Positions 15,646-24,622 are shown, numbered from the stretch's first letter. The stretch is 64,000 bases of DNA from Gryllotalpicola protaetiae (GCF_003627055.1 NZ_CP032624.1:2480001-2544000); one strand, 5' to 3'. Notes: generated from the sequence alone by a model not told the origin. A program made the numbers and translations.

Positions 15646-15950
15646 AGAGAGCGTCCCGAGGCCCGCGACGAACTGCTCGCGGCATTTGCCTATTACAACG
15701 AGCAACGCGACGGCTTGGGATTCGAGTTCCTGGATGCGGTCGAAGTCGCGATCAAAGACGCAGCGGAATGGCCAGATGCGTGGCCCGCAGTGCCTGGCCC
15801 GGCTGGGAAGCCGACCATGAGATCCAGACGCGTCCACGGCTTCCCGTTCAGAATGATCTACGCCGTGGATGACGATATGTGCTCGTGATCCTCAGCTACG
15901 CGCATGACCGACGCCGACCCGGCTACTGGCGGCAACGCAGCGACGGTTGA
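15646..15950 (+). pseudogene. RelE/ParE-family toxin relic (truncated and frameshifted)
   Basis: From 15646 the frame reads PEARDELLAAFAYYNEQRDG and EFLDAVEVAIKDAAEWP, then RRVHGFPFRMIYAVDDD, a RelE/ParE toxin core. It stops at 15886. One base appears to be missing near 15877: shifting frame restores VLVILSYAHDRRRPGYWR, the conserved C-terminus of the family, which ends at 15950. The 5' end is also broken, with an in-frame TAG at 15643-15645 and no start codon between it and the conserved PEAR. No antitoxin gene is recognisable upstream. The toxin is therefore dead, consistent with decay of an island. Confidence 0.75.
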
Positions 15951-16002
15951 AGACGTTTCGCGTGTGCCTCCGCGCCTGAAACCGGCCCGACTCGGTTTCA
16001 TC

Positions 16003-16605
16003 TCACGTCCAGATCGGTGTCGTCGAAGCGGCGGCCGCGACGACCGGGGTCATGTCCAGTTCCGTCGACCCCTCGTCGATGCCGAGGGACGTCCACTGGA
16101 AATGGAGGGTGAGGGGTCCGGCGGGCGGCAACGGCCACAGCCAGAGCCGGTAGCCCATGGCGTACTCGCTGTCCGATCCGCCGCCTCCGTGGTGGTTGAT
16201 GGTCAGAATCGGGCCGGACGGGTCCTCGTGCTCGCCGAGCTCCACCCGGAATCCGCGATCTGCGCTGGCGCTGCGTCCGTCGGCGACGGTGACGCCGAAG
16301 CGCATGCGCCCTTCCAGGTCGCGGTGCCGCTGGCGGTGGTTCGACAGTGCGTCGATGATCTCGTCCCAGCGGTCTCGGTCCATACCGTCCTCGCGGCGCG
16401 CGTCGGCCTGGATGCGGAACGAGCAGCCGTTCGAGTACGCGTCGATGCGCCTCAGCGTGAGAGCGACACCCGGCTTGCGCCACAGCACCCGTGTCGTCGG
16501 CACCGGGTTCGGGATCTCATCGGCCGGCGGCTGAAGCCACTCGGGCGTGCGATGAATCGACGGCTCCGGTGCATCGTCGTTGCGTGAGGCGGAGAAGAAC
16601 TGCAT
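16003..16605 (-). CDS. hypothetical protein
   Basis: A soluble protein of 200 residues, no family recognised. Segments such as RMRFGVTVADGRSASADRGF and GYRLWLWPLPPAGPLTLHFQ suggest beta-rich structure. The start at 16605 has GAGG only 1 nt before it, so a later start is possible. It marks the return to backbone GC composition after the island and is divergent from, and slightly overlapping the upstream region of, the amidase-like gene. Confidence 0.65.
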   Translation of the reverse strand: MQFFSASRNDDAPEPSIHRTPEWLQPPADEIPNPVPTTRVLWRKPGVALTLRRIDAYSNGCSFRIQADARREDGMDRDRWDEIIDALSNHRQRHRDLEGRMRFGVTVADGRSASADRGFRVELGEHEDPSGPILTINHHGGGGSDSEYAMGYRLWLWPLPPAGPLTLHFQWTSLGIDEGSTELDMTPVVAAAASTTPIWT

Positions 16606-16633
16606 TCCTCAATTCGATCCCCGACGAGCGTCT

Positions 16634-17404
16634 ATGTCCAGAGTGATGCGAGATCTCCACGGTTTCAGCGAGAGTGCCGTCTATCGTTTCCCTGTGAGGC
16701 TCACGCTCCGAGGTCAACTGGTCGGCGTCATGCTGATCCTGGCGGTCCTCGCCGTCGGCGGTTGGGCGATCGGGCGGCTCTTCACCCCCGGCGCGAGCGA
16801 GGTCTCGCTTCGCGCGGCCGAATCGCCGATCTTCGAGGCCAGGCCCACCCCCTCCCTGACGGCGGCGGCAGTGCCGTTGAACGCGCCGCTCTCCGCAGCG
16901 CAGCAGCGCCAGGTCGACTACGCGCTGACGTACTGGAAGACGTACAACTCGGCGGCCTATGGCGATGACAACCCCAACGGCGGCGACTGCGCGAACTTCG
17001 TCAGCCAGACCCTGCTGCAGCGCGGCTGGACGATGAACTCGAAGTGGTTCAACCACGGCCCGAACGCGATGAGCTCGGCATGGGCCTTCGTGCCCTCGAT
17101 GTACACGTACCTCCGCGCCAACGCGTCGGAGCTCGGCCTCGTCGAGCTCGGCGAGAGCGACCGGTCGAAGTACGCCGTCGGCGACGTCGTGATGTTCTGG
17201 TGGAAGAACGCGAGCGGCGGCTATTCGGCGGCCCCCGACCACGTGCAGGTGATCGACCGCATCACGACCGCCGGGGGACAGGCGTCGATCAGCATGGCCA
17301 GCCACAACATCGACTACGACTTCCGCGATCTCGACGACGAGGTCACCACCGAGCATCCGGGCGCGAAGTACGTCGTCTTCCATCTCACCCGCGACACGAA
17401 CTGA
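16634..17404 (+). CDS. membrane-anchored amidase-domain (CHAP/NlpC-like) protein
   Basis: A protein of 256 residues: cytoplasmic N-terminus, a signal-anchor helix (LVGVMLILAVLAVGGWAI), then an extracellular putative amidase domain (Amidase_6 type). The motif NGGDCANFVSQTLLQRGW supplies the catalytic cysteine (Cys119), and DHVQVID the likely histidine. It is probably a cell-wall peptide amidase. ATG 16634 is used; ATG 16646 is 7 nt after a TATGTC box and is possible. The DUF1361 gene follows after 13 nt. Confidence 0.75.
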   Translation: MSRVMRDLHGFSESAVYRFPVRLTLRGQLVGVMLILAVLAVGGWAIGRLFTPGASEVSLRAAESPIFEARPTPSLTAAAVPLNAPLSAAQQRQVDYALTYWKTYNSAAYGDDNPNGGDCANFVSQTLLQRGWTMNSKWFNHGPNAMSSAWAFVPSMYTYLRANASELGLVELGESDRSKYAVGDVVMFWWKNASGGYSAAPDHVQVIDRITTAGGQASISMASHNIDYDFRDLDDEVTTEHPGAKYVVFHLTRDTN

Positions 17405-17417
17405 ACACAGGTCAACC

Positions 17418-18146
17418 ATGGCAGCGCTCGTCGACCTGATCGCCATCGTTCTACTGAACGTGTACGCCGCGGTGCTGATCGTGCTGCGGGCCGCGGTCTA
17501 CCGCGTGCGGCTGTACCGGCCGATGCTCGTCAACATCGCGCTCTCGTTCCTGCCCGTCGTCGGCGCGCTCGTCGGCATCGCGGGCTTGCTGCTGCTCGCG
17601 CCGGTGGTTGAGGTGCTTGCCGCGGGTCTGCACGAAGGCGCGGTGGTCCTCGTCTGGATCTATCTCGTCGTCGCGACCGTGCTGTGGGTGCTGTTCTTCC
17701 CCAACGCCATTTACCTGATCACCGAGCTGAACTTCAGCCACAGGCAGGAATCCGACCCTGTGCCGCTCTGGTTCGACATCGTGCAGACCTTGACGCTGAC
17801 GCTCTCCGGCATCGCCAACGCCATCGCCGGTCTCGCCATCGTCCAGACCGGCTTCGTGCTGCTCGCCGACCCGAACGGCCACAGCACCGGAGCGCCAGGC
17901 TTCAGCTGGGTATTCGCCGGCGTGGTCATCGTGCTCGGCGCGCTCGGCGTGTACCTCGGCCGGTATCTGCGCTTCAACAGCTGGGACGTGCGGCACCCGG
18001 CATCCCTCGCCCACAAGCTGATCACGCACCTGCGTGAGCCGGGCCGAGCTCTCGAAGCGGGCGGCTTCGTGCTGTCGCATGCCGTGCTCGTCGCGCTGGT
18101 CTACGTGCCGATCTATGTGATCTTCTATCGCGCCCTGTTCTCATAG
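17418..18146 (+). CDS. DUF1361-family integral membrane protein
   Basis: A protein of 242 residues with six to seven predicted membrane helices. The central WVLFFPNAIYLITEL followed by DIVQTLTLT and YLGRYLRFNSWDV matches the DUF1361 family; no biochemical function is known. It is likely co-transcribed with the upstream amidase-like gene. A small CCCCAG-CA-CTGGGG palindrome (18161-18174) follows. Confidence 0.8.
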   Translation: MAALVDLIAIVLLNVYAAVLIVLRAAVYRVRLYRPMLVNIALSFLPVVGALVGIAGLLLLAPVVEVLAAGLHEGAVVLVWIYLVVATVLWVLFFPNAIYLITELNFSHRQESDPVPLWFDIVQTLTLTLSGIANAIAGLAIVQTGFVLLADPNGHSTGAPGFSWVFAGVVIVLGALGVYLGRYLRFNSWDVRHPASLAHKLITHLREPGRALEAGGFVLSHAVLVALVYVPIYVIFYRALFS

Positions 18147-18224
18147 GTCCCCGGGTCAGTCCCCAGCACTGGGGCAAGCGTGTTGCACTGCGCGCCCCCT
18201 AGCGTCTTTCACAGGGGTGATCTC

Positions 18225-18563
18225 ATGTCGGTCTACAGCTGCACTCGCGTCGTCGGCGCCAGCACCGTGACGTATCTGCTGCTGCTTCCGGCAGCGCATC
18301 TGCTCACGGCTGAGCCCCTCGTCGACGCCGAGGTGATGCCCGCCACGGGTGTGCGCCTCGAGGTCACGGTCGAGCGGCCCCTGGTGTTCGACCCCATCAG
18401 CCTCGATGAGCGCCGTGGCTTGGTGACGATCGGCGACGATGCGCGTATGGCATTCGAGGGGCTGGATGCCTCACTGATCCGCCATGGAATGGTGGCCGTG
18501 CGCATCACCGCGCCCCTGCCCGCGACCGTGTGGCGGCTGGACGCTCCGCTCGTCGACGCCTAG
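18225..18563 (+). CDS. small hypothetical protein
   Basis: A protein of 112 residues with no recognisable domain. An N-terminal region ([15 protein letters not shown]) is mildly hydrophobic. AGGGGTGA lies just upstream of the ATG at 18225, and TAGCGT at 18200-18205 could be its -10. The 3' end overlaps the convergent pckG by 4 nt. Confidence 0.6.
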   Translation: MSVYSCTRVVGASTVTYLLLLPAAHLLTAEPLVDAEVMPATGVRLEVTVERPLVFDPISLDERRGLVTIGDDARMAFEGLDASLIRHGMVAVRITAPLPATVWRLDAPLVDA

Positions 18564-20416
18564 CCCTGCTTCTCGGCGAGGCGACTGCGGAGCTCGGCGA
18601 GCTGCGCGTGCAGCTCGGTCGGAACCCGGTCGCCGAAGCCGGCGAAGAACTCCTCGGTGAGGTCGGCCTCGGCCTGCCACGCGGCGGGGTCGACGGCGAA
18701 GAGCTCGTCGAGGTCGGCATCCGTGAGCCCGAGTCCCGAGACGTCGAGCGCGCCGTCTGCCGGGACGCGGCCGAGCGGCCCGTCGACCGCCGCCGGCTCC
18801 GTGCCCTCGAGTCGTGAAGCGATCCACTCGAGGACACGGATGTTGTCTCCGAAACCCGGCCACAGGTAGCGGCCGTCTGCACCCTTGCGGAACCAGTTGA
18901 CCTGGAAGATCTTGGGCGCGTTCGCGCCCAGCCGCTCGCCGACAGACACCCAGTGCGCCCAGTAGTCGGCCATGTTGTAGCCGCAGAAGGGCAACATCGC
19001 GAACGGATCGCGGCGCAGGGCGCCGACCGCGCCCTCGGCCGCGGCGGTCTGCTCGCTCGCGATGGTCGCGCCGAGGAAGACCCCGTGGTCCCATGAGCGG
19101 GCTTCGAGCACGAGCGGCACGTTGCTGGCGCGGCGGCCGCCGAAGATGATCGCGTCGATGGGCACGCCGTCGTGCGCCTCCCAGTCGCCGGCGATCGAGG
19201 GGCACTGCGCGGCGGACACCGTGAAACGCGCGTTCGGGTGCGCGGCCGGGCGGCCGAGGCCGGGGTGCCAGTCGGCGCCGGTCCAGTCGAGAAGGTGGCC
19301 CGGGACCGTGTCGGTCATGCCCTCCCACCACACGTCGCCGTCGTCGGTGAGGGCGGCGTTGGTGAAGATGGTGTTGCCCCAGATCGTCTCGATCGCGTTG
19401 GGGTTGGTGGATTCCCCGGTGCCCGGAGCCACGCCGAAGAATCCGGCCTCGGGGTTGATCGCCCACAGCCGGCCGTCCTCGCCCTGGCGCAGCCAGGCGA
19501 TGTCGTCGCCGAGCGTCTCGACGCGCCAGCCGGGCAGCGTCGAGCGCAGCATGGCGAGGTTCGTCTTGCCGCAGGCCGACGGGAATGCGGCGGCGAGGTG
19601 GAAGGGGCGGCCCACCGGCGAGGTGAGCTTGATGAGCAGCATGTGCTCGGCCAGCCACCCCTCGTCGCGGGCGATGACGCTCGCGATGCGCAGCGCGAAG
19701 GATTTCTTGCCGAGCAGCGCGTTGCCGCCGTAGCCGGAGCCGAACGACCAGATCTCGCGGGTGTCCGGGAAGTGGGCGATGTACTTGTCGGGATTGCACG
19801 GCCACTCCGAATCAGGATGCCGGGCGCCGTCGTCGTCGATCAGCGGGGAGCCGACGGAGTGCAACGCCTTCACCCACGACTGGCCGGCGTCGATCAGCGC
19901 GAGGGCGCCGGTGCCGACGCGGGTCATGATGTGCATGCTCAGTGCGACGTAGGCGCTGTCGGTGAGCTGCACGCCGAGCTTCGACAGCCGGCCGCCGACC
20001 GGGCCCATCGAGAACGGCACGACGTAGAGCGTGCGGCCGCGCATCGAGCCCGCGAACCGGCCGGTCAGCTCGTGCTTCATCTCATCGGGGTCGACCCAGT
20101 TATTCGTCGGGCCCGCGTCGTCGCGGCTCGTCGAGCAGATGAAGGTGCGGCTCTCGACCCGCGCCACGTCGTCGGGGTCGCTGCGGGCGAGGTAGCTGCC
20201 CGGCCGGTACTCGCCATTGAGTCTGATCAGCTTGCCCTCGTCCAGCAGCACCTGGGTGAGCTCGTGCCGCTCGCGGTCGCTGCCGTCGCACCACACGACC
20301 CGTTCGGGCTGGGTGAGCGCGGCGACCTGGTCGACCCACGCGCGCACGTCGGAGTCGGAGGCGGGCGTCTCAGCAGTGCGCCGCTCAGTCTGGGGGCGGG
20401 CTTCCAGGATTGTCAT
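18560..20416 (-). CDS. pckG: phosphoenolpyruvate carboxykinase (GTP)
   Basis: Converts oxaloacetate and GTP to PEP in gluconeogenesis. The protein has 618 residues. [13 protein letters not shown] is the GTP-PEPCK P-loop with the reactive cysteine; NWFRKGADG and [12 protein letters not shown] are also present. ATG 20416 follows AAGGAG and gives the family-typical length. The much longer open frame upstream runs antisense through the next gene and is not coding. It is divergent from a RamB-like regulator, and a palindrome in the shared promoter region suggests direct control. Confidence 0.96.
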   Translation of the reverse strand: MTILEARPQTERRTAETPASDSDVRAWVDQVAALTQPERVVWCDGSDRERHELTQVLLDEGKLIRLNGEYRPGSYLARSDPDDVARVESRTFICSTSRDDAGPTNNWVDPDEMKHELTGRFAGSMRGRTLYVVPFSMGPVGGRLSKLGVQLTDSAYVALSMHIMTRVGTGALALIDAGQSWVKALHSVGSPLIDDDGARHPDSEWPCNPDKYIAHFPDTREIWSFGSGYGGNALLGKKSFALRIASVIARDEGWLAEHMLLIKLTSPVGRPFHLAAAFPSACGKTNLAMLRSTLPGWRVETLGDDIAWLRQGEDGRLWAINPEAGFFGVAPGTGESTNPNAIETIWGNTIFTNAALTDDGDVWWEGMTDTVPGHLLDWTGADWHPGLGRPAAHPNARFTVSAAQCPSIAGDWEAHDGVPIDAIIFGGRRASNVPLVLEARSWDHGVFLGATIASEQTAAAEGAVGALRRDPFAMLPFCGYNMADYWAHWVSVGERLGANAPKIFQVNWFRKGADGRYLWPGFGDNIRVLEWIASRLEGTEPAAVDGPLGRVPADGALDVSGLGLTDADLDELFAVDPAAWQAEADLTEEFFAGFGDRVPTELHAQLAELRSRLAEKQG

Positions 20417-20507
20417 GGCGGCTGCTCCTTCGTCAGGTTGGGTGAAGATCGTGCCGTGATGCCACTCTGGGCCAGGAATCCGTCGCCTGTTCGAGGAAAA
20501 GCGGGTG

Positions 20508-20523
20508 AAGAATTCGGATTCTT
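20508..20523. promoter_or_regulatory. palindromic operator in the pckG/ramB gap
   Basis: AAGAATTCGGATTCTT has perfect 6-bp arms and differs by one base from the core of the 24-bp palindrome at 23133-23156. On the plus strand it lies upstream of TAGGGT (20528-20533), the likely -10 of the leaderless ramB gene. On the minus strand it lies next to TATGTC, a possible pckG -10. This suits a regulator acting on both promoters. Confidence 0.65.
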
Positions 20524-20527
20524 GACA

Positions 20528-20533
20528 TAGGGT
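20528..20533 (+). promoter_or_regulatory. -10 box of the leaderless ramB-like gene
   Basis: TAGGGT lies 6 nt upstream of the ATG at 20540. There is no ribosome-binding site, which suggests a leaderless mRNA. The operator palindrome would sit between -35 and -10. Confidence 0.5.
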
Positions 20534-20539
20534 CATGTC

Positions 20540-21985
20540 ATGGCTCAGGGCAACGTCGACCTGGTGACCGTGGGTCGCCGCATCCGTCACTTCCGTACCG
20601 CGCGCGGGCTCACCCTGGACCAGCTCGGCGCCAAGGTCGAGGCGGCGCCGAGCCAGCTCTCGCTCGTCGAGAACGGGCGGCGCGAGCCGAAGCTGTCGCT
20701 GCTGCGCGCGCTCGCCGCGGCGCTCGAGGTCGAGCTCTCCGAGCTGATCAGCGACGAGGCGCCCGACGCGCGCAGCGCGCTCGAGATCGAGTTGACGCGG
20801 GCGCAGGCATCCGTTCTCTACGCATCGACCGGCTTGCCGGTCGTACGGCCGACGCGCGGCACACCGACCGAGGTGCTCGAGGCGCTCGTCGGCATGCACC
20901 GCGAGCTGGCGCGGCGCACGCGCGAGCAGATCGCGACGCCCGAGCAGGCGCGGCGAGCGAACACGGAGCAGCGCGAGCGGATGCGTGCGCAGGACAACTA
21001 CCTGCCGGATATCGAGCAGGAGGCGGAGGATCGGGTGAAGGCGACGGGGCACACCCAGGGCGCGCTGACGCATCGCGAGGTGGCCACGATGGCGGAGCAG
21101 CTCGGCTTCGAGCTGCTCTACGTCGACGACCTGCCGCGCTCGACGCGGTCGATCACCGACCTCGAACACGGGCGCATCTTCCTGCCGCCCGCGTCGATTC
21201 CGGGCGGCCACGGGCTGCGGTCGATGGCGCTGCAGGCGATCGCGCATCGCGTGCTCGGGCATGAGGCGCCGGGGGACTATGCGACCTTCCTCAAGCAGCG
21301 GCTCGAGATCAACTACTTCGCCGCGGCGTGCCTGATGCCGCGGTCGGCCGCGGTCGCCTACCTGCAGGGTGCGAAGAAGCGCCGAGAGCTCGCGGTGGAC
21401 GACTTCCGCGATGCCTTCGGCACCACGCACGAGTCGGCGGCGATGCGGCTCACCAACCTCGCGACCGCGCACCTCGACCTGAAGGTGCACTTCCTGCGGG
21501 TGGGCTACGACGGGGCGATCTACCGGGTGTACGAGAACGACGGGCTGCCGCTGCCCGCCGACGTGACGGGGGCGGTCGAGGGGCAGTTCGCGTGCCGCAA
21601 GTTCGGGGCGCGGGCGGCGCTCGCGTCGAACCAGCACACGACCGCGCTCGCGCAGTACACCGACACCCCAGCGGGCACGTTCTGGTGCGAGACGCAGGTC
21701 GGGTCGGGCGATGACGGCCGGTTCTCGATCACCTTCGGGGTGCCGTTCGACGACGCGAAGTGGTTCCGGGGGCGCGAGACGACGGTGCGCGCCGTCTCGA
21801 CGTGCCCGGATCCGAGGTGCTGCCAGAACGCCCCCGACGAGCTCGAGGAGCGTTGGCACCGCGCCGCGTGGCCGTCGGCGCGCGCGCACACGCACATCCT
21901 GTCGCCGCTGCCGTCAGGGAACTTCCCGGGGGTCGACGACGCCGAGCTCTACGAGTTCCTCGAGCGGCACTCGGCCCCCGAGTGA
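20540..21985 (+). CDS. ramB: RamB-like XRE regulator with ImmA/IrrE-type domain
   Basis: A 481-residue regulator. Residues 10-65 are an XRE HTH ([20 protein letters not shown], then [19 protein letters not shown]). The middle holds an ImmA/IrrE-like region ([20 protein letters not shown]), and the C-terminus a short-chain fatty acyl regulator-type domain with CPDPRCCQN cysteines. This architecture is that of RamB, regulator of acetate metabolism in corynebacteria, and mycobacterial Rv0465c. Its position beside pckG, with glpX across a terminator, supports a role in acetate/gluconeogenic control. The HExxH metal motif of true proteases is not evident. The symbol is assigned by architecture. 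Confidence 0.85.
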   Translation: MAQGNVDLVTVGRRIRHFRTARGLTLDQLGAKVEAAPSQLSLVENGRREPKLSLLRALAAALEVELSELISDEAPDARSALEIELTRAQASVLYASTGLPVVRPTRGTPTEVLEALVGMHRELARRTREQIATPEQARRANTEQRERMRAQDNYLPDIEQEAEDRVKATGHTQGALTHREVATMAEQLGFELLYVDDLPRSTRSITDLEHGRIFLPPASIPGGHGLRSMALQAIAHRVLGHEAPGDYATFLKQRLEINYFAAACLMPRSAAVAYLQGAKKRRELAVDDFRDAFGTTHESAAMRLTNLATAHLDLKVHFLRVGYDGAIYRVYENDGLPLPADVTGAVEGQFACRKFGARAALASNQHTTALAQYTDTPAGTFWCETQVGSGDDGRFSITFGVPFDDAKWFRGRETTVRAVSTCPDPRCCQNAPDELEERWHRAAWPSARAHTHILSPLPSGNFPGVDDAELYEFLERHSAPE

Positions 21986-21992
21986 CCTTGCG

Positions 21993-22068
21993 TCAACTGC
22001 GCCAGACGGTCACCGCCGCGCGCTAGCGCGCGACGCAGCACGCAGCGGTGACCGTTCAGCGCAGTTGA
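21993..22068. terminator. nested-palindrome bidirectional terminator between ramB and glpX
   Basis: Outer arms TCAACTGCGC (21993-22002) and GCGCAGTTGA (22059-22068), middle arms ACGGTCACCGC (22006-22016) and GCGGTGACCGT (22045-22055), and an apical self-complementary CGCGCGCTAGCGCGCG (22017-22032) form one long cruciform between the convergent genes. There is no T tract. Confidence 0.75.
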
Positions 22069-22086
22069 GGCGACCGCCCTCGGCGG

Positions 22087-23085
22087 CTACCACTTCTCGG
22101 GGAGGTGCTCCGCCGAGATGCGGCGCAGCGTTCCGCTCGCGGAGCGCAGCACGATCGACTCGGTGCGGATCACACGTGAGGTGCGCTCGACCCCGCGCAG
22201 CAGATCGCCGCCCGTGACGCCGGTCGCCACGAAGTAGGTGTTGTCGCCGGCGACCAGGTCGTCGAGGTCGAGGATGCGGGTGAGGTCGTGCCCGGCATCC
22301 GTCGCCTTCTTCGCCTCTGCCTCGTCGCGCGGCGCGAGCCGCCCCTGCAGAACGCCGCCGAGCGCCTTGATGGCGCACGCCGTGATGATGCCCTCGGGCG
22401 TGCCGCCGATGCCGAGGCACAGGTCGATCGGCGAGCCATGGCGCGCGGCGTCGATGCCGCCGCCGACGTCGCCGTCGGAGAGCAGGCGCGTGCCGGCGCC
22501 CGCGGTGCGGATCTCGTCGACGAGACCCTCGTGCCGCGGCCGGTCGAGCACGGCGACGCGCAGGTCAGACGGATGCTTGCCGAGCGCCCGCGCCAGCTCG
22601 CGGATGTTGTCGCCCACCGACTGCTCGAGCGAGACGACGCCGCGGCCCTCGGGTCCGGCGGCGAGCTTGTCCATGTAGAAGACGGCGCTCGGGTCGTACA
22701 TGGAACCGCGGTCGCTCACCGCGATGACGCTGAGCGCGCCCGCGCGACCGGTGGCGGTGAGGGAGGTGCCGTCGATCGGGTCGACGGCGATGTCGCACGC
22801 CGGCCCGTCGCCGGTGCCGACGCGCTCGCCGTTGAACAGCATCGGCGCGTGGTCCTTCTCGCCCTCGCCGATCACGACGGTGCCGTCGAAGGCGACGGTG
22901 CCGAGGAAGGCGCGCATCGCATCGACGGCCGCGCCGTCTGCGATCTCTTTGCGGCCGCGGCCCACCCAGCTCGAGGCGCCGATGGCGGCGGCCTCCGTCG
23001 CACGCACGAGCTCCATCGCGAGGTTGCGGTCGGGGCTGAGCACGTCGGTGTCGCGGGGGCCTGCGGGCTGCGTGAGAAGGGTCAT
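22087..23085 (-). CDS. glpX: fructose-1,6-bisphosphatase class II
   Basis: Hydrolyses fructose-1,6-bisphosphate, the committed step of gluconeogenesis. The protein has 332 residues. GEGEKDHAPML and DPIDGTSLTATG give the metal and phosphate sites of GlpX, and GIGGTPEGIITACAIKALGG is also typical. ATG 23085 is chosen because TAGCGT lies 7 nt upstream, with no ribosome-binding site. A 24-bp palindrome centred about 60 nt upstream of the start is shared in core with the pckG/ramB gap. gabD ends 73 nt upstream on the same strand. Confidence 0.96.
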   Translation of the reverse strand: MTLLTQPAGPRDTDVLSPDRNLAMELVRATEAAAIGASSWVGRGRKEIADGAAVDAMRAFLGTVAFDGTVVIGEGEKDHAPMLFNGERVGTGDGPACDIAVDPIDGTSLTATGRAGALSVIAVSDRGSMYDPSAVFYMDKLAAGPEGRGVVSLEQSVGDNIRELARALGKHPSDLRVAVLDRPRHEGLVDEIRTAGAGTRLLSDGDVGGGIDAARHGSPIDLCLGIGGTPEGIITACAIKALGGVLQGRLAPRDEAEAKKATDAGHDLTRILDLDDLVAGDNTYFVATGVTGGDLLRGVERTSRVIRTESIVLRSASGTLRRISAEHLPEKW

Positions 23086-23092
23086 GTCTTCG

Positions 23093-23098
23093 ACGCTA
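23093..23098 (-). promoter_or_regulatory. -10 box of leaderless glpX
   Basis: On the minus strand TAGCGT lies 7 nt before the glpX ATG. The predicted transcription start is at or next to the start codon, placing the palindrome at about -60, a position typical of activator sites. Confidence 0.5.
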
Positions 23099-23132
23099 GG
23101 CACGCGGCGACGCCGCCGAACCGCCACGATGG

Positions 23133-23156
23133 CGGCAAGAATCCGGATTCTTGCCG
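23133..23156. promoter_or_regulatory. 24-bp perfect palindrome upstream of glpX
   Basis: The arm CGGCAAGAATCC meets its complement with no spacer. The core AAGAATCCGGATTCTT matches 20508-20523 at 15 of 16 positions. It lies 2 nt beyond the gabD stop. The lack of a loop, and the related copy in a promoter region, argue for an operator rather than a terminator. Confidence 0.7.
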
Positions 23157-23158
23157 AT

Positions 23159-24622
23159 CTAGGAAACGGGCAGCAGCGTGTACTTGGTCGAGAGGTACTC
23201 GTGGATGCCCTCGAAGCCGCCCTCGCGGCCGACGCCCGACTGCTTGACGCCGCCGAACGGCGCCGCGGCGTTCGAGAGCACACCGACGTTGAGGCCCATC
23301 ATTCCGGTCTCGAGGCGGTCGATCATGCGGTGGCCGCGGGCGAGGTCCTGCGTGAAGACGTAGGAGACGAGGCCGTACTCGGTGTCGTTCGCGAGCCGGA
23401 CGGCCTCGTCTTCGGTGTCGAAGGTGGCGATCGCGAGCACCGGCCCGAAGATCTCCTCGCGCAGGATCGAGCTGCCCGGCCGCACGCCCGTCAGCACGGT
23501 CGGCTCGAAGAAGGTGCCTGCGCCGTCGAGACGGTGGCCGCCGGTGGTGATCGTGGCGCCTCGGCGTGCGGCATCCGCCACGAGCTCCGAAGCCTTGGAG
23601 ACCGCGTCGTCGTCGATCAGCGGGCCGATCGTGACACCGTCCTCGGTGCCGCGGCCGATCTTCATCGCTGTGACGCGCTCGGTGACGCGCGCGGCGAACT
23701 CGTCGGCGACGGACTCGTGCACGATGAAGCGGTTCGCCGCCGTGCACGCCTCGCCGATGTTGCGGAACTTCGCCGCGATGGCCCCGTCGACGGCCTTGTC
23801 GAGGTCGGCGTCCTCGAAGACGACGAAGGGGGCGTTGCCGCCGAGCTCCATCGAGACGCGCAGCACACCGTCGGCGGCCTGCGCGATGAGCTTGCGGCCC
23901 ACCTCGGTCGAACCCGTGAACGACAGCTTGCGCAGCCGCGGGTCCGCGATGATCGGGGCGGCGACCTTGTTCGACGACGACGAGGTGACGATGTTGACGA
24001 CGCCGGCGGGCAGGCCCGCCTCGACGAGCAGTTGCGTGAAGAACACGGTTGTGAGCGGGGTGAGCTGCGCCGGCTTCACGACCACCGTGCACCCGGCCGC
24101 GAGCGCCGGCGCGATCTTGCGCGTCGCCATCGCGAGCGGGAAGTTCCACGGCGTGATGAAGAACGACGGGCCGACCGGGCGCTGGGCGACGATGATGCGG
24201 CCCGTCCCTTCCGGGTTGAGACCGTAGCGGCCCGTGATCCGCACGGCCTCTTCGGAGAACCAGCGTAGGAACTCGCCGCCGTAGGTCACCTCGCCGAGCG
24301 CCTCGGCGTAGGGCTTGCCCATCTCGAGCGTCATGATGAGCGCGAGGTCGTCCTTGTGCTGCTGCACGAGCTCCCACGCTCGCCGCAGGATGTCGCTGCG
24401 GGTTCGCGGTGCTGTGGCCGCCCAGGCGTCCTGCGCGGCGACCGCGGCGTCGAGCGCGCGGATGCCGTCCTCAGGCGTCGCGTCGGCGATGGAGTGGATC
24501 ACCTCGCCCGTCGCGGGGTCGCGCACGTCGAAGGTGCCGCCGCCCGAGGCATCCACCCACTCGCCGCCGATGAACAGCTTGTTCTGCACAGAAGCCAGCA
24601 ACGCGCTCTCACGCTCGTTCAT
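23159..24622 (-). CDS. gabD: succinate-semialdehyde dehydrogenase (NAD(P)+)
   Basis: Aldehyde dehydrogenase of 487 residues. FFITPWNFPLAMATRKIAPA, KPAQLTPL and FTGSTEVGRKL form the cofactor site. Catalytic Glu lies in MELGGNAPF and the nucleophile Cys in NIGEACTAANR. The length and KFRNIGEACTAANRF resemble the GabD/SSADH group, which feeds GABA-derived carbon into succinate; other semialdehyde substrates are possible. GAGGAGAG precedes the ATG. No gabT is nearby. Confidence 0.85.
   Translation of the reverse strand: MNERESALLASVQNKLFIGGEWVDASGGGTFDVRDPATGEVIHSIADATPEDGIRALDAAVAAQDAWAATAPRTRSDILRRAWELVQQHKDDLALIMTLEMGKPYAEALGEVTYGGEFLRWFSEEAVRITGRYGLNPEGTGRIIVAQRPVGPSFFITPWNFPLAMATRKIAPALAAGCTVVVKPAQLTPLTTVFFTQLLVEAGLPAGVVNIVTSSSSNKVAAPIIADPRLRKLSFTGSTEVGRKLIAQAADGVLRVSMELGGNAPFVVFEDADLDKAVDGAIAAKFRNIGEACTAANRFIVHESVADEFAARVTERVTAMKIGRGTEDGVTIGPLIDDDAVSKASELVADAARRGATITTGGHRLDGAGTFFEPTVLTGVRPGSSILREEIFGPVLAIATFDTEDEAVRLANDTEYGLVSYVFTQDLARGHRMIDRLETGMMGLNVGVLSNAAAPFGGVKQSGVGREGGFEGIHEYLSTKYTLLPVS

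Noticed and set aside
15367-15837. Minus-strand frame of 156 codons in the island
   Set aside because: It is antisense to the RelE relic over much of its length, and no domain is recognisable.
13682-16003. Search for an attachment-site copy of the tRNA-Thr 3' end and an integrase to bound the island
   Set aside because: No repeat of the tRNA 3' end and no integrase remnant could be recognised, so integration by a tRNA-targeting element is not proven.
18560-21895. A continuous minus-strand frame of 1111 codons covering pckG and the ramB region
   Set aside because: Only the part from ATG 20416 matches PEP carboxykinase; the rest is antisense to the clearly coding ramB gene and is an effect of high GC.
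23133-23156. The palindrome after gabD read as a rho-independent terminator
   Set aside because: It has no loop and no T tract, and a related copy lies in the pckG/ramB promoter region, so an operator fits better.
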